64,000 nt of DNA from Mycolicibacterium aurum (GTDB lineage Bacteria; Actinomycetota; Actinomycetes; Mycobacteriales; Mycobacteriaceae). Under the pieces are notes generated by a model that was not told where the DNA came from, ran no database searches, and saw nothing but the letters and a program-made list of their open reading frames with translations. The stretch is from NCBI GenBank assembly GCA_900078775.1, contig LT549889.1:4278001-4342000 (forward strand), given 5' to 3'. The translations under genes and the position numbers were made by a program. This document shows, piece by piece, positions 18,613 through 26,608 of this stretch (its first letter is position 1; each line of letters opens with the position of its first letter).

Positions 18613-19985
18613 CCGCCGCATCCACAGGACCGCAGTTTGGCGGCCAGCGCATCCAGCGAGGTACGCCCGGTGGGCCCGGCGTTGTTGGAGATCAGCGCGA
18701 AGGTCAGCACCCGTCCGCTGGCGTCGGTGACGATGCCAGCCAGGGTGTTGGTGCCGGTCAGCGACCCGGTCTTGGCCCGCAGCCAGCCCGCCGACGCCCG
18801 GCCCTCCTCGGTGTCCAGATAGCGATTGGACAGCGTGCCGCTGCCGCCGGCGACGGGCAGCAGGTCCACCAGCGGGCGCAACCGCGGATGGCCCTCGCCG
18901 ACCGCGGCGGCGATCACCCCGTCCAGCGTCAGCGCGGTGAGCCGGTTGTCCACCGACAGCCCGCTGGAGTCGAGCAGGGTGGCGTTGGCGGTGTCGATAC
19001 CGGCGCCGCGCAGCTGACCGAGCACGGCCTGCACCGCACCGTCGAAGCTCTGCGGCCGGTTCAGCGCCGCGGCCACCTCCCGGCCGATGGATTCGGCCAT
19101 CACATTGTCCGAGTCGTTCATCATCTGGCGCAGCCGTTCGATCAGCGGCGGCGACTCGACCGCGGCCAGTTCCTCGGCATCGGCGGCGGCCGACCCGACG
19201 GTGACGGTGGCCGGGTCCACGCCCAGCGCCGCGGCCAGGGCGCGCCCGGCGTCCAGGCCCGGGGTGCGGGAGCGCCGGGAATCGAAGGTGGTCGGTTGGG
19301 TGCGGCCGCCGTCGATCATCACCGACTCGATCGGCGCGATGTCGCCGCCGTCGATGTCGAGCGGATCCCAGCCCACGGCCATCGTGGGCCCGCTGTACTC
19401 GCCCAGGTCGACCTGCACCGCGGTGACCCGGGTACCGGTGCTGCGGACCTGCTCGGCGAGATCGCTGATCCTGGCCGCGCCCCGGTACCAGGTGCGTTTA
19501 CCGGGTTCGAAGGCCGACAGCGTCGGGTCCCCGCCGCCGTGCAGCACCACCACGCCCGGGCGGTTGCCGGCCAGTACCCGGGTGGTCAGGGTGGCGTCGC
19601 GGTCCAGGGTGAGCAGCGCCGCCGCGGTGGTGAGCACCTTGTTGGTCGAGGCCGGCTGCATGGGGATGCGTTCGCCCTGTTCCCACAGCTCTGCACCGGT
19701 GACACCGTCGGTCACCCGACCGGTCAGCGCGCCCAGGTTCGGGTCGGCCAAAGCGACGGCCAACGTGGCGGACAGCCCCTTGCGGGTCGGTTCGGTGGTG
19801 GCCGCGCCCAGCGGCTGGACCCCGGGGGCGGCGGTCACCGCGGCGGGCCGTGCGGGCAGTGCGTTGCGCGCCGAGGTCTGTGAGGAGGTGATCACCGCGG
19901 TGACAGCGACCACGGCGACCACCAGAACGAGTACCACCAGGCCGATCACCAGGTGGGTGGATCGGCGCCATCTCCCGGGCCGCAT
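18609..19985 (-). CDS. dacB: D-alanyl-D-alanine carboxypeptidase (PBP4/DacB type)
   Basis: Trims peptidoglycan stem peptides outside the membrane. The 458-residue protein has one N-terminal TM anchor (about 12-33). The three active-site motifs of peptidase family S13 are present: STNK (about 113-116), SDN in MNDSDNVMAES, and KTGSLTG. An insert domain sits between motifs 1 and 2, as in PBP4. The C-terminus is Cys/Gly-rich (CGCGG). The ATG is placed one base after a predicted transcription start, so the mRNA should be leaderless. It leads a dacB, metalloprotease, tilS run. Confidence 0.94.
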   Translation of the reverse strand: MRPGRWRRSTHLVIGLVVLVLVVAVVAVTAVITSSQTSARNALPARPAAVTAAPGVQPLGAATTEPTRKGLSATLAVALADPNLGALTGRVTDGVTGAELWEQGERIPMQPASTNKVLTTAAALLTLDRDATLTTRVLAGNRPGVVVLHGGGDPTLSAFEPGKRTWYRGAARISDLAEQVRSTGTRVTAVQVDLGEYSGPTMAVGWDPLDIDGGDIAPIESVMIDGGRTQPTTFDSRRSRTPGLDAGRALAAALGVDPATVTVGSAAADAEELAAVESPPLIERLRQMMNDSDNVMAESIGREVAAALNRPQSFDGAVQAVLGQLRGAGIDTANATLLDSSGLSVDNRLTALTLDGVIAAAVGEGHPRLRPLVDLLPVAGGSGTLSNRYLDTEEGRASAGWLRAKTGSLTGTNTLAGIVTDASGRVLTFALISNNAGPTGRTSLDALAAKLRSCGCGG

Positions 19986-19992
19986 GCCCTGC

Positions 19993-19998
19993 AGCGTA
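19993..19998 (-). promoter_or_regulatory. -10 hexamer of leaderless dacB
   Basis: Minus-strand TACGCT puts the start of transcription at 19986, next to the ATG at 19985. It faces the ppa promoter across a gap of 9 bases. Confidence 0.55.
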
Positions 19999-20007
19999 TC
20001 GCTCCTC

Positions 20008-20013
20008 TAGGGT
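20008..20013 (+). promoter_or_regulatory. -10 hexamer of ppa
   Basis: TAGGGT predicts a start near 20020 and a 32-base leader. The leader carries AAGGAG at 20038-20043, 8 bases before the GTG of ppa. Confidence 0.5.
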
Positions 20014-20051
20014 GGACTCGCCAAACCAAGTAAGCCGAAGGAGCAACGCCG

Positions 20052-20540
20052 GTGTCGTTCGACGTCGTCATCGAGATCCCCAAGGGATCGCGCAACAAGT
20101 ACGAAGTGGACCACGAGACCGGCCGCGTCAAGCTCGACCGGTACCTCTACACGTCCTTCGGTTACCCGGCCGACTACGGCTTCTTCGAGGACACCCTGGG
20201 CGAGGACGGCGATCCGCTGGACGCGCTGGTGCTGCTGCCCGAGTCGGTGTTCCCGGGTTGCATCGTCGAGGCCCGCCCGGTCGCGATGTTCAAGATGACC
20301 GACGAGGCCGGCGGCGACGACAAGCTGCTGTGCGTGCCGGCCGACGACCCGCGCTGGGACCACATCCAGGACCTCGCCGACGTGCCGCCGTTCGAGCTCG
20401 AGGCGATCAAGCACTTCTTCGTGCACTACAAGGACCTGGAACCGGGCAAGTTCGTCAAGGCCGCCGACTGGGCCGGCCGCGAAGAGGCCGAGGCCGAGTT
20501 GCAGCGCTCGATCGAGCGCTGCAAAGCCCAAGGTCACTGA
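20052..20540 (+). CDS. ppa: Inorganic pyrophosphatase
   Basis: Hydrolyses pyrophosphate to phosphate, driving biosynthetic reactions. The 162-residue family I enzyme starts MSFDVVIEIPKGSRNKYEVDHETG, has the signature EDGDPLDALVLLP with the metal-binding Asp residues, and ends in KHFFVHYKDLEPGKFVKAADW. The GTG start is supported by a strong AAGGAG 8 bases upstream. Divergent from dacB. Confidence 0.97.
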   Translation: MSFDVVIEIPKGSRNKYEVDHETGRVKLDRYLYTSFGYPADYGFFEDTLGEDGDPLDALVLLPESVFPGCIVEARPVAMFKMTDEAGGDDKLLCVPADDPRWDHIQDLADVPPFELEAIKHFFVHYKDLEPGKFVKAADWAGREEAEAELQRSIERCKAQGH

Positions 20541-20621
20541 TCGCCCCCTGCTGGGACCTGAATTTGCCTCGCTGTAACACGGGGTAACCCGGGCGTGTCC
20601 TGACGCTCCGATCATTGATGC

Positions 20622-21143
20622 GTGTTGCTGCATCAAGGGATCGGCCTCGACGTGTTCAACACGTTGCCCGAACGCAAGGCCGTGCATGCGCTCTATGAGT
20701 GCGTCAACAGCTACGCACTGGCCCGCGAGCTCGCCTACGGCCGCCCCTACGCCGACCATGAGGCGCTGTACCGCCGTGCCGATGCGCTGCTGTTCGAGAT
20801 GTCCGAGCCGGCGGTCGATCAGCTCCTGGAGACCTGCCCGGACGTCGGGCGGCGCCCCCGCAGCTGCCGCTCCGCGGCCGAGCAGTGCGCGGTGTGGGAC
20901 GACGACCCCGCGACGATGGAGGCGCTCGGCACCGCCGCCGGGCGGTACTTCGACCGGTTCGGCTTCCCGTTCGTGATGTACGTCGACGGGCACCGGGCCG
21001 CCGAGGTGCTGGCCGCTGTCGACAACCGCATGCACCACGAGGTCGAGATGGAGCGCAAGGTGCTGCGCAACGAACTCGCCAAGATCGGCCGGACCCGGCT
21101 GGAGCGCATGCTCGGTCCGGAAGGCGGATTCCACAACTGGTAG
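20622..21143 (+). CDS. OHCU (2-oxo-4-hydroxy-4-carboxy-5-ureidoimidazoline) decarboxylase-like protein
   Basis: A 173-residue all-helical protein resembling the last enzyme of urate-to-allantoin conversion. It shows an N-terminal FNTLPERKAVHALYECVNS, SCRSAAEQCAVWDD (the SxxEQ motif), FDRFGFPFVMYVDGH and a C-terminal ELAKIGRTRLERML, matching the family order. The usual catalytic His within a GSHPxLG-type motif is not obvious; DVGRRPRSC stands there instead, so activity is doubtful. No uricase or hydroxyisourate hydrolase gene is nearby. The GTG start at 20622 is uncertain. Confidence 0.7.
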   Translation: MLLHQGIGLDVFNTLPERKAVHALYECVNSYALARELAYGRPYADHEALYRRADALLFEMSEPAVDQLLETCPDVGRRPRSCRSAAEQCAVWDDDPATMEALGTAAGRYFDRFGFPFVMYVDGHRAAEVLAAVDNRMHHEVEMERKVLRNELAKIGRTRLERMLGPEGGFHNW

Positions 21144-21170
21144 CCGCCCGCCCGGTACATGATGTCGGGC

Positions 21171-22331
21171 ATGGGAAACGTCGAGGGACACTTCACTCCG
21201 GAATTCACCCCGCTCGCCGAGGCGCTCGAGCAGGCGATCGCCGACGGCGAGGAATGCGGCGCGGCGATCGCCATCGACGTCGACGGCGAACTGGTGGTCG
21301 ACATCTGGGGTGGGCACGCCGACGCGGCGCGCACCACACCGTGGACCTCCGACACCATCGTCAACGTCTGGTCCTCCACCAAGAACATCACCGCACTGGC
21401 CGGGCTGATGCTCATCGACCGGGAGCTCATCGCGGCACACACCCCGGTGGCCGAGGTCTGGCCGGAGTTCGCCGCGGCGGGCAAGGAGCGGATCACGTTC
21501 GGCCACTTGCTGACCCACTCCTCGGGCGTATCCGGGTGGGAGCAACCGGTGACGCCGGCGGACGTGCTGGACTGGGACCGTTCGACCGCCATGCTGGCCG
21601 CGCAGGCGCCGTGGTGGGAGCCCGGGACCGCCAGCGGGTATCACGCGCTCACCCACGGCCACCTCATCGGCGAGGTGGTCCGTCGGGTCACCGGCCGGAC
21701 GTTGAAGCAGTTCGTCGCCGAGCAGATCGCCGGGCCGCTGAATGCGGACTTCCAGATCGGGGCCCGGGCCGAGGACTCCGGCCGGATCGCCGAGATCATC
21801 GCTCCCGCAGATCCGTTCGAGGGCATTCCGCCGCCCGATCAGTGGAGTGAACCGATGCTCAAGACGTTCACCGGCCCGGCCCCGGACCCACTGATCGCCA
21901 ACACCGCCGGTTGGCGGGGTGCCGACATCGGTGCTGCCAACGGGCACACCAATGCCCGGGCGCTGGCCAAGATCCTGTCGGCGATCTCGCTGGGCGGCAC
22001 CGTCGACGGTGTCAGCCTGCTGCGGCCCGAGACCGTCGAGCGTATCTTCGAGACCCAGATCGAGGGTCCCGACCTGGTGCTGGCCGGCCATCACCTGCGG
22101 ATGGGCCTGGGTTACGGATTGCCCAGCCCGGCAATCGGTTACATCCCGGACGGCAAGATCTGCTTCTGGGGCGGCTGGGGTGGCTCGTGGGAGTCGATGA
22201 ACCCGGACCGGCGCACCACCATCGCGTACGTGATGAACAAGATGGGCCCCGGTATCGAGGGATCGGCACGCACCGACCGCTACTTCCGGCTGATCTATGA
22301 GGCCTTGGGCGCGAAGGACTCCAGCTCGTAG
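21171..22331 (+). CDS. Beta-lactamase-family serine hydrolase (family VIII esterase type)
   Basis: The 386-residue protein has the class C beta-lactamase fold: SSTK (SxxK nucleophile) in VNVWSSTKNITAL, a GYHALTHG element replacing YxN with Tyr kept, and FGHLLTHSSGVSGW. Near the C-terminus is WGGWGGSWESMNPD in the KTG position. In this family such proteins are usually esterases or peptidases rather than antibiotic-destroying enzymes. No signal peptide is seen, so it is probably cytosolic. ATG codons at 21159 and 21162 are alternatives to 21171. The 3' end overlaps the converging MpaB-like gene by 37 bases. Confidence 0.85.
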   Translation: MGNVEGHFTPEFTPLAEALEQAIADGEECGAAIAIDVDGELVVDIWGGHADAARTTPWTSDTIVNVWSSTKNITALAGLMLIDRELIAAHTPVAEVWPEFAAAGKERITFGHLLTHSSGVSGWEQPVTPADVLDWDRSTAMLAAQAPWWEPGTASGYHALTHGHLIGEVVRRVTGRTLKQFVAEQIAGPLNADFQIGARAEDSGRIAEIIAPADPFEGIPPPDQWSEPMLKTFTGPAPDPLIANTAGWRGADIGAANGHTNARALAKILSAISLGGTVDGVSLLRPETVERIFETQIEGPDLVLAGHHLRMGLGYGLPSPAIGYIPDGKICFWGGWGGSWESMNPDRRTTIAYVMNKMGPGIEGSARTDRYFRLIYEALGAKDSSS

Positions 22332-23260
22332 CGGTTGTGGAAGTCGCGCAGCTGCTCGTAGCGGTACCGGTTGTAGGCCATCGGCTCCAGCACCGCCCAC
22401 TTCGGCAGCCAGCGCCGCGCGGCCTTGATCGCCGCCTTGTAGCAGGCGAATTCGGCCTGTTTGGCCGGAGTCCAACTGCTGTGCAGGAGTTCCATCATCC
22501 TGGGGTGGGTGGCCGACTCGGCGCAGATGCGGGCCGGCCGGGCCAGCGCGGGTACGGCGAGCTTCCAGACCGGTTCGGCCAGCTGATGCAGCCAGTGCGG
22601 GCCGAACAGGGTCGGCACCGGGGGTGCGCCGAACTGATCGGCTGCCCACTGCAGGAACGGGTTGTCCGCGAGTTCGGTGGCCGCGACCTGCTCGTAGTAG
22701 GCCCGCATCTCGGCGACCGTCGTCGGCACATCGGCGGCCGAGGACGGGATTCCGACGTCGGCGACTGCACACACGGTGCGCCACACGACCTCTCGCTGCT
22801 CATCGGTGAAGTCCTCGCCGTACACGGCGCTGTAGCCGGCGTAGAACACGTTGAGCGAGGTGGTGCCGACCCATTTCCACAGCTTGGGGTCCAGCGCGCT
22901 GTACCGCTCACCCTCGAACTCACCCTTGCCCGCCCCGTGCACGGCGGCGTGCTTGTCCTTCAGCCGTTGTGTGTTGGCGGTGCGGTCGGCCTCGTCGGCG
23001 AAGGCGAGCGGGCCGTTCCACAGGTAGCTGTTGATCCCCCGGTCGGTGAAGTTGGCGGCGAACCGGCCGCTGGCGTCGACGGCGGCGGCCACCTTGCGGT
23101 AGGCCACCTGATCAAGGGCGAGGCGCCCGAACAGGCCGAACGCCAACGGCATTCCCATCCACCAGCGCACATCGGCGGCAAGTTCACGGTGTGGCTGCCC
23201 AGGGTCCCAGGGCTTGGGATCGCTTGCCTGCGAACCGATCTCCGATACCGTGTCGGTCAT
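22295..23260 (-). CDS. MpaB/DUF2236 family oxygenase-like protein
   Basis: A 321-residue protein of the ER-bound oxygenase mpaB / latex-clearing-protein superfamily, in which a haem is held by His and an Arg- or Lys-rich site. Visible family features are DVRWWMGMPLAFGLFG, a TQRLKDKHAAVHG helix with the conserved His pair, and Tyr/Trp-rich KWVGTTSLNVFYAGY. Substrate unknown. It is divergently transcribed from a TetR gene across an 82-base gap holding an inverted repeat, so that regulator probably controls it. Confidence 0.8.
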   Translation of the reverse strand: MTDTVSEIGSQASDPKPWDPGQPHRELAADVRWWMGMPLAFGLFGRLALDQVAYRKVAAAVDASGRFAANFTDRGINSYLWNGPLAFADEADRTANTQRLKDKHAAVHGAGKGEFEGERYSALDPKLWKWVGTTSLNVFYAGYSAVYGEDFTDEQREVVWRTVCAVADVGIPSSAADVPTTVAEMRAYYEQVAATELADNPFLQWAADQFGAPPVPTLFGPHWLHQLAEPVWKLAVPALARPARICAESATHPRMMELLHSSWTPAKQAEFACYKAAIKAARRWLPKWAVLEPMAYNRYRYEQLRDFHNRYELESFAPKAS

Positions 23261-23279
23261 CTTGCGGCCTCTCTGCCAA

Positions 23280-23294
23280 ACAGGAAACGCCTGT
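23280..23294. promoter_or_regulatory. Inverted repeat, candidate TetR operator
   Basis: ACAGG-N5-CCTGT lies in the 82-base gap between the MpaB-like gene and the divergent TetR gene, where an autoregulatory operator is expected. Half-sites are only 5 bases, so support is moderate. Confidence 0.45.
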
Positions 23295-23342
23295 GTGCAG
23301 ATCAGGAAATCAGCATCCGCCGGCCTGTGTCAAGATGTTCCG

Positions 23343-23987
23343 ATGAGTAAGGTCAGCCGGCGCTACGGTGGTCAGTCCGCCGATGACCGGGTGGCCGAAC
23401 GTCGGGCCCGACTGCTGGCGGCCGGCCTGGAGCTGATGGGCACCCGCGGCATCGCGGGCACCACGGTGCGCGGGGTCACCGATGCCTCCGGGGTGGCGCC
23501 GCGCTATTTCTACGAGAGCTTCCCCGATATCGAGGCCCTGCACCTGGCGGTCTATGACGCCGTCATCGAGGAGAGCGCGCAGCGCTCGGTCACCGCGCTG
23601 GCCAATGCGCCGGACGACGATGCGGCCCGCACCCGGGCGGTGCTCACCGAATTGGTCGACCTGATCCTCGCCGACCCGCGCAAGGGCCGGATCCTGGTGC
23701 TGGAGGCGACCGCCTCCCCGGTGCTGGGACGGCGCAGCCTGGTGGAGTCCAGCCGGTTCGCCGGGATGCTGGCCTCCACGGCGTCGAGCGGGGGCGATCC
23801 CGGCCTGCAGCCCGAGGGGTTGCCGACGGATCTGCGGCTGGTGGCCCAGTTCCTGGTCGGCGGGGTGATCAGCACCATCGGCGCGGTGCTGCTCGGCGAT
23901 GTCGAGGTCGACCGCGAGCACCTGGTCGACGTGCTGGTCAACCTGTTCGAGGCGGTCCGCGCCCCGGCGTCGGTCAAGAAATCCTGA
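23343..23987 (+). CDS. TetR-family transcriptional regulator
   Basis: A 214-residue repressor-type protein. The N-terminal helix-turn-helix runs over AERRARLLAAGLELMGTRGIAG through TTVRGVTDASGVAPRYFYESFPD (about residues 18-64). The C-terminal half is helical and ligand-binding, with no recognisable effector signature. The ATG at 23343 was preferred to an upstream in-frame start lying inside the divergent gene. It likely regulates the MpaB-like gene and itself. The 3' end overlaps the converging DUF385 gene by 14 bases. Confidence 0.92.
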   Translation: MSKVSRRYGGQSADDRVAERRARLLAAGLELMGTRGIAGTTVRGVTDASGVAPRYFYESFPDIEALHLAVYDAVIEESAQRSVTALANAPDDDAARTRAVLTELVDLILADPRKGRILVLEATASPVLGRRSLVESSRFAGMLASTASSGGDPGLQPEGLPTDLRLVAQFLVGGVISTIGAVLLGDVEVDREHLVDVLVNLFEAVRAPASVKKS

Positions 23988-24447
23988 TCGCCGCGATCTT
24001 GATCCGGGCGACCGCGTCCTCCCATTCGGCACGACTGGGCAGCCGGCCGTCCGGGAAGGACATGCCCATCTGCCGCTGCGCCTTCTTCGGGCCGTAGGAC
24101 AGCGCGATCCGCTCCACGATGTCGACGACCGTCGCCGGGTCGGTGATCAACTCACCGTGCCGGGCGCGGGTCTTCCCGCGGTGCGACACCCGTACCGGCG
24201 CACCGCCTTTGAAGTTGTACTTCCACTGCGCCTCCAGCACGACGTAGAGCGAGCCGTCGAGTCGGTGGGCGCTGACCGGGGTGGCGTACCGCTTACCGGA
24301 TTTGCGGCCGGTGAACGACACCAGCATGAAATCCGAGAGGGCCCCGCCGAGCGGGGTTCTGAGGGCGATCTTCAGCGCGGGATTGATGACGCGCAGCATC
24401 ACCTCGGGCGGATGCACGGCCGTGACGGCCGCCGATTGATCTGTCAT
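23974..24447 (-). CDS. Nitroreductase/DUF385 family (Ddn-like, F420-binding fold) protein
   Basis: A 157-residue split-barrel protein with the diagnostic LVSFTGRKSGKRYATPVSAHRLDGSLYVV, typical of deazaflavin-dependent (F420H2) reductases of the Ddn family in mycobacteria. The phosphate-contacting Lys/Arg pair of that motif is intact. The C-terminal GPKKAQRQMGMSF is characteristic of a subgroup whose substrates are unknown. Cytosolic or peripheral; F420 use is inferred from the family. Confidence 0.82.
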   Translation of the reverse strand: MTDQSAAVTAVHPPEVMLRVINPALKIALRTPLGGALSDFMLVSFTGRKSGKRYATPVSAHRLDGSLYVVLEAQWKYNFKGGAPVRVSHRGKTRARHGELITDPATVVDIVERIALSYGPKKAQRQMGMSFPDGRLPSRAEWEDAVARIKIAAIRIS

Positions 24448-24456
24448 GTCCCCACG

Positions 24457-26058
24457 TTAGGACCCGTCGCCCGGGCTGACCAGCACTCCGTCGATGCGGC
24501 GCCACAACCCTTCGGGGTTTTCGTCGGCAACGACGCTGGGCAGCAAGGCTTTCGGGACGTTCTGGTACGCGACCGGGCGCAGGAACCGCTCGATCGCCCG
24601 GGACCCGACCGAGGTGGTGCGGGAATCCGAGGTGGCCGGGAACGGGCCGCCGTGCACCATGGCGTGACAGACCTCCACACCGGTGGGCCACCCGTCGAAC
24701 AGCACCCGGCCGGCCTTGAGTTCGAGCAGCGGCAGCAGCGCACACGCGGCGTCGTAATCGGCTTCCTCGGCGTGCACGGTGGCGGTGAGCTGCCCCTCGA
24801 TCCCCTGTGCCACCGCCTGCATCTCGGCGGCGTCGGCGCATCGCACGATCAGGCTGGACGAGCCGAACACCTCGGCCTGCAGTTCCTCCGATGCCAGGAA
24901 GGTCGGCGCGTCGGTACTGAAAAGCGCGGCGTGACAAGTTGTTTCACCACCGGACTCGCCCCGGCCGATCAGCTCGGCCGTCCGCTGCAGGGACTGCACA
25001 CCGGCCGCGTAGTTACCGGCGATGTGCGGGGTGAGCATCGGGGTGGCCGGCGCGACGGCGAGCGCCTCGCGGGCGGCGGCGACGAAGGTGTCCAGTCCGG
25101 GACCGTCCACCGCGACGATCAGCCCCGGGTTGGTGCAGAACTGGCCCGAGCCCAGCGTCAGCGAACCGATGAACGCCCGGCCCAGCTCGGCGGCCCGGCG
25201 GCGCAGCGCGCCGTCGAGCAGGAAGACCGGGTTGATGGAGCTCATCTCGGCGTACACCGGGATGGGTTCGGGCCGGGCGGCGGCCGCGGCGGCCAGCGCG
25301 AGGCCGCCGGCCCGGGAGCCGGTGAAGCCGACGGCCTTGATCCGCGGATCGCTGACCAGCGCGGCGCCCAGACCGGGACCGGTGCCGAACAGCAGCGAGA
25401 AGGTCCCCGGCGGCAGCCCGGCCGCGGCGACGGCCGCGGTGATGGCGCCGGCCACGATCTCGGAGGTGCCCGGGTGCGCGTCGTGGCCCTTCACCACGAC
25501 GGGGCAGCCGGCGGCCAGCGCGGACGCGGTGTCCCCGCCGGCCACAGAGAACGCCAGCGGGAAGTTGGAGGCGCTGAACACGGCAACCGGGCCGAGCGGG
25601 ATGAACCGCTGCCGGACGTCGGGGCGCGGTGCAGGGGTGCGGTCGGGTTGCGCGGTGTCGATGCGGACGCCGTGGAAGCTGCCCTCGCGCAGCACCTCGG
25701 CGAACAGCCGCAACTGGCCGGTGGTGCGGCCGACCTCACCGGTGATGCGGGCCTGCGGCAGACCGCTCTCGGCGACGGCCCGGGCGATCAGGTCGGCACC
25801 GACCGCCTCGATCCGGGCGGCGATGTCCTCCAGGAACCGGGCGCGCCGCTCGGCACTCGTGGCGCGGTACGCCGGGAACGCCTCGGCGGCGGCGGCTGCT
25901 GCGGCCGCCACATCGGCGTCATCGCCGTACCGGTAGACGGGGTCCAGTTCACTACCCGCGGCCGGGTCGAATCCGCGGATCGGCGCGCCGGTGCCGGTCA
26001 CCGGGGTTCCCGCGATGATCATCTGGCCGGTCAGGGTGCAGGAAATACTGGTGCTCAC
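24457..26058 (-). CDS. NADP-type aldehyde dehydrogenase (ketoglutarate semialdehyde dehydrogenase-like)
   Basis: A 533-residue ALDH. Visible are SASNFPLAFSVAGGDTASALAAG (active-site Asn), KGHDAHPGTS, the cofactor loop GFTGSRAGG, catalytic Glu in YAEMSSINP, and the nucleophile Cys in GQFCTNPGL. The GHDAHP and EMSSINP signatures point to the alpha-ketoglutarate-semialdehyde dehydrogenase group, often used in sugar-acid or hydroxyproline breakdown. No such pathway genes are next to it. The ATG at 26058 is used; it is 10 bases upstream (in transcription order) of the DUF385 gene and may be co-transcribed with it. Confidence 0.88.
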   Translation of the reverse strand: MSTSISCTLTGQMIIAGTPVTGTGAPIRGFDPAAGSELDPVYRYGDDADVAAAAAAAAEAFPAYRATSAERRARFLEDIAARIEAVGADLIARAVAESGLPQARITGEVGRTTGQLRLFAEVLREGSFHGVRIDTAQPDRTPAPRPDVRQRFIPLGPVAVFSASNFPLAFSVAGGDTASALAAGCPVVVKGHDAHPGTSEIVAGAITAAVAAAGLPPGTFSLLFGTGPGLGAALVSDPRIKAVGFTGSRAGGLALAAAAAARPEPIPVYAEMSSINPVFLLDGALRRRAAELGRAFIGSLTLGSGQFCTNPGLIVAVDGPGLDTFVAAAREALAVAPATPMLTPHIAGNYAAGVQSLQRTAELIGRGESGGETTCHAALFSTDAPTFLASEELQAEVFGSSSLIVRCADAAEMQAVAQGIEGQLTATVHAEEADYDAACALLPLLELKAGRVLFDGWPTGVEVCHAMVHGGPFPATSDSRTTSVGSRAIERFLRPVAYQNVPKALLPSVVADENPEGLWRRIDGVLVSPGDGS

Positions 26059-26085
26059 CGCACCAACGCTAGGCCCCCGGTGCGG

Positions 26086-26484
26086 CTATGCGCAGGCGCG
26101 GTGGCGCTGCTCCAGCAGATCCAGCACGGTGTGCCCGAGCTCTGCCAGGTCCTGGCCGGCGTCCTGCGCGGAGGTGGCCCCGACCAGGGTCACGCCGTCG
26201 GCCACCCCGGCGGTCTCGATATCGGCGATCAGCCCGGCCAGCCCGCTGACGGTGCCCGCGTAACGCACCCCGTCGGCGTCGGATCCGAGCGAGGCGTACG
26301 CGGCGCGCACGTCGCCGGCCACCGCCACCCTGATGTCGAGGATCACCGCGACCTCGCCGTCGTCCCCGCGCAGCCGCGCGCGGGCCCGCTGTGCCTGTTG
26401 CAGGTCAGCGGCGGACACCCGGACGACCGGGCTCGGCCCGGAGGTCAATTCACTCCATGTCTCATCTGCCACGAATAACCGCAC
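26086..26484 (-). CDS. Hypothetical protein
   Basis: A 132-residue protein of unknown function, with no signal peptide or TM helix. It shows an alternating beta/alpha pattern (VAVILDIRVAVAG; VSGLAGLIADIETAGVADGVTLVG). The GVADGVTL stretch resembles the last strand of luciferase-like TIM-barrel enzymes, so it could be a remnant or relative of that fold; this is only a resemblance. It is divergent from the peptide synthetase gene and directly upstream of the aldehyde dehydrogenase. Confidence 0.65.
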   Translation of the reverse strand: MRLFVADETWSELTSGPSPVVRVSAADLQQAQRARARLRGDDGEVAVILDIRVAVAGDVRAAYASLGSDADGVRYAGTVSGLAGLIADIETAGVADGVTLVGATSAQDAGQDLAELGHTVLDLLEQRHRACA

Positions 26485-26596
26485 GAGGCCAGGTTAGGGA
26501 GCCACCGAGGGCCGGCCCATGGTTGCGATCAGCGCGACCGTAAGGAAATTTTGCCGCCCGGCACCGCGCCGCTCGCGGCCCCGCCGGGCGGCTTAG

Positions 26597-26602
26597 TAGT
26601 TT
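26597..26602 (+). promoter_or_regulatory. -10 hexamer of the leaderless peptide synthetase gene
   Basis: TAGTTT ends 7 bases before the GTG at 26609, so the first base of the start codon is the predicted transcription start of the synthetase/peptidase/flippase operon. Confidence 0.5.
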
Positions 26603-26608
26603 GGAGCA

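Noticed and set aside
21171..22331. A true beta-lactamase (resistance gene)
   Set aside because: The SxxK Ser is present, but the second and third motifs deviate and no export signal exists; an esterase-type hydrolase is more likely.
20007..22784. A 925-residue minus-strand open frame
   Set aside because: Low-complexity Arg/Gly/His-rich translation antisense to ppa, the decarboxylase-like gene and the hydrolase; a GC-rich shadow.
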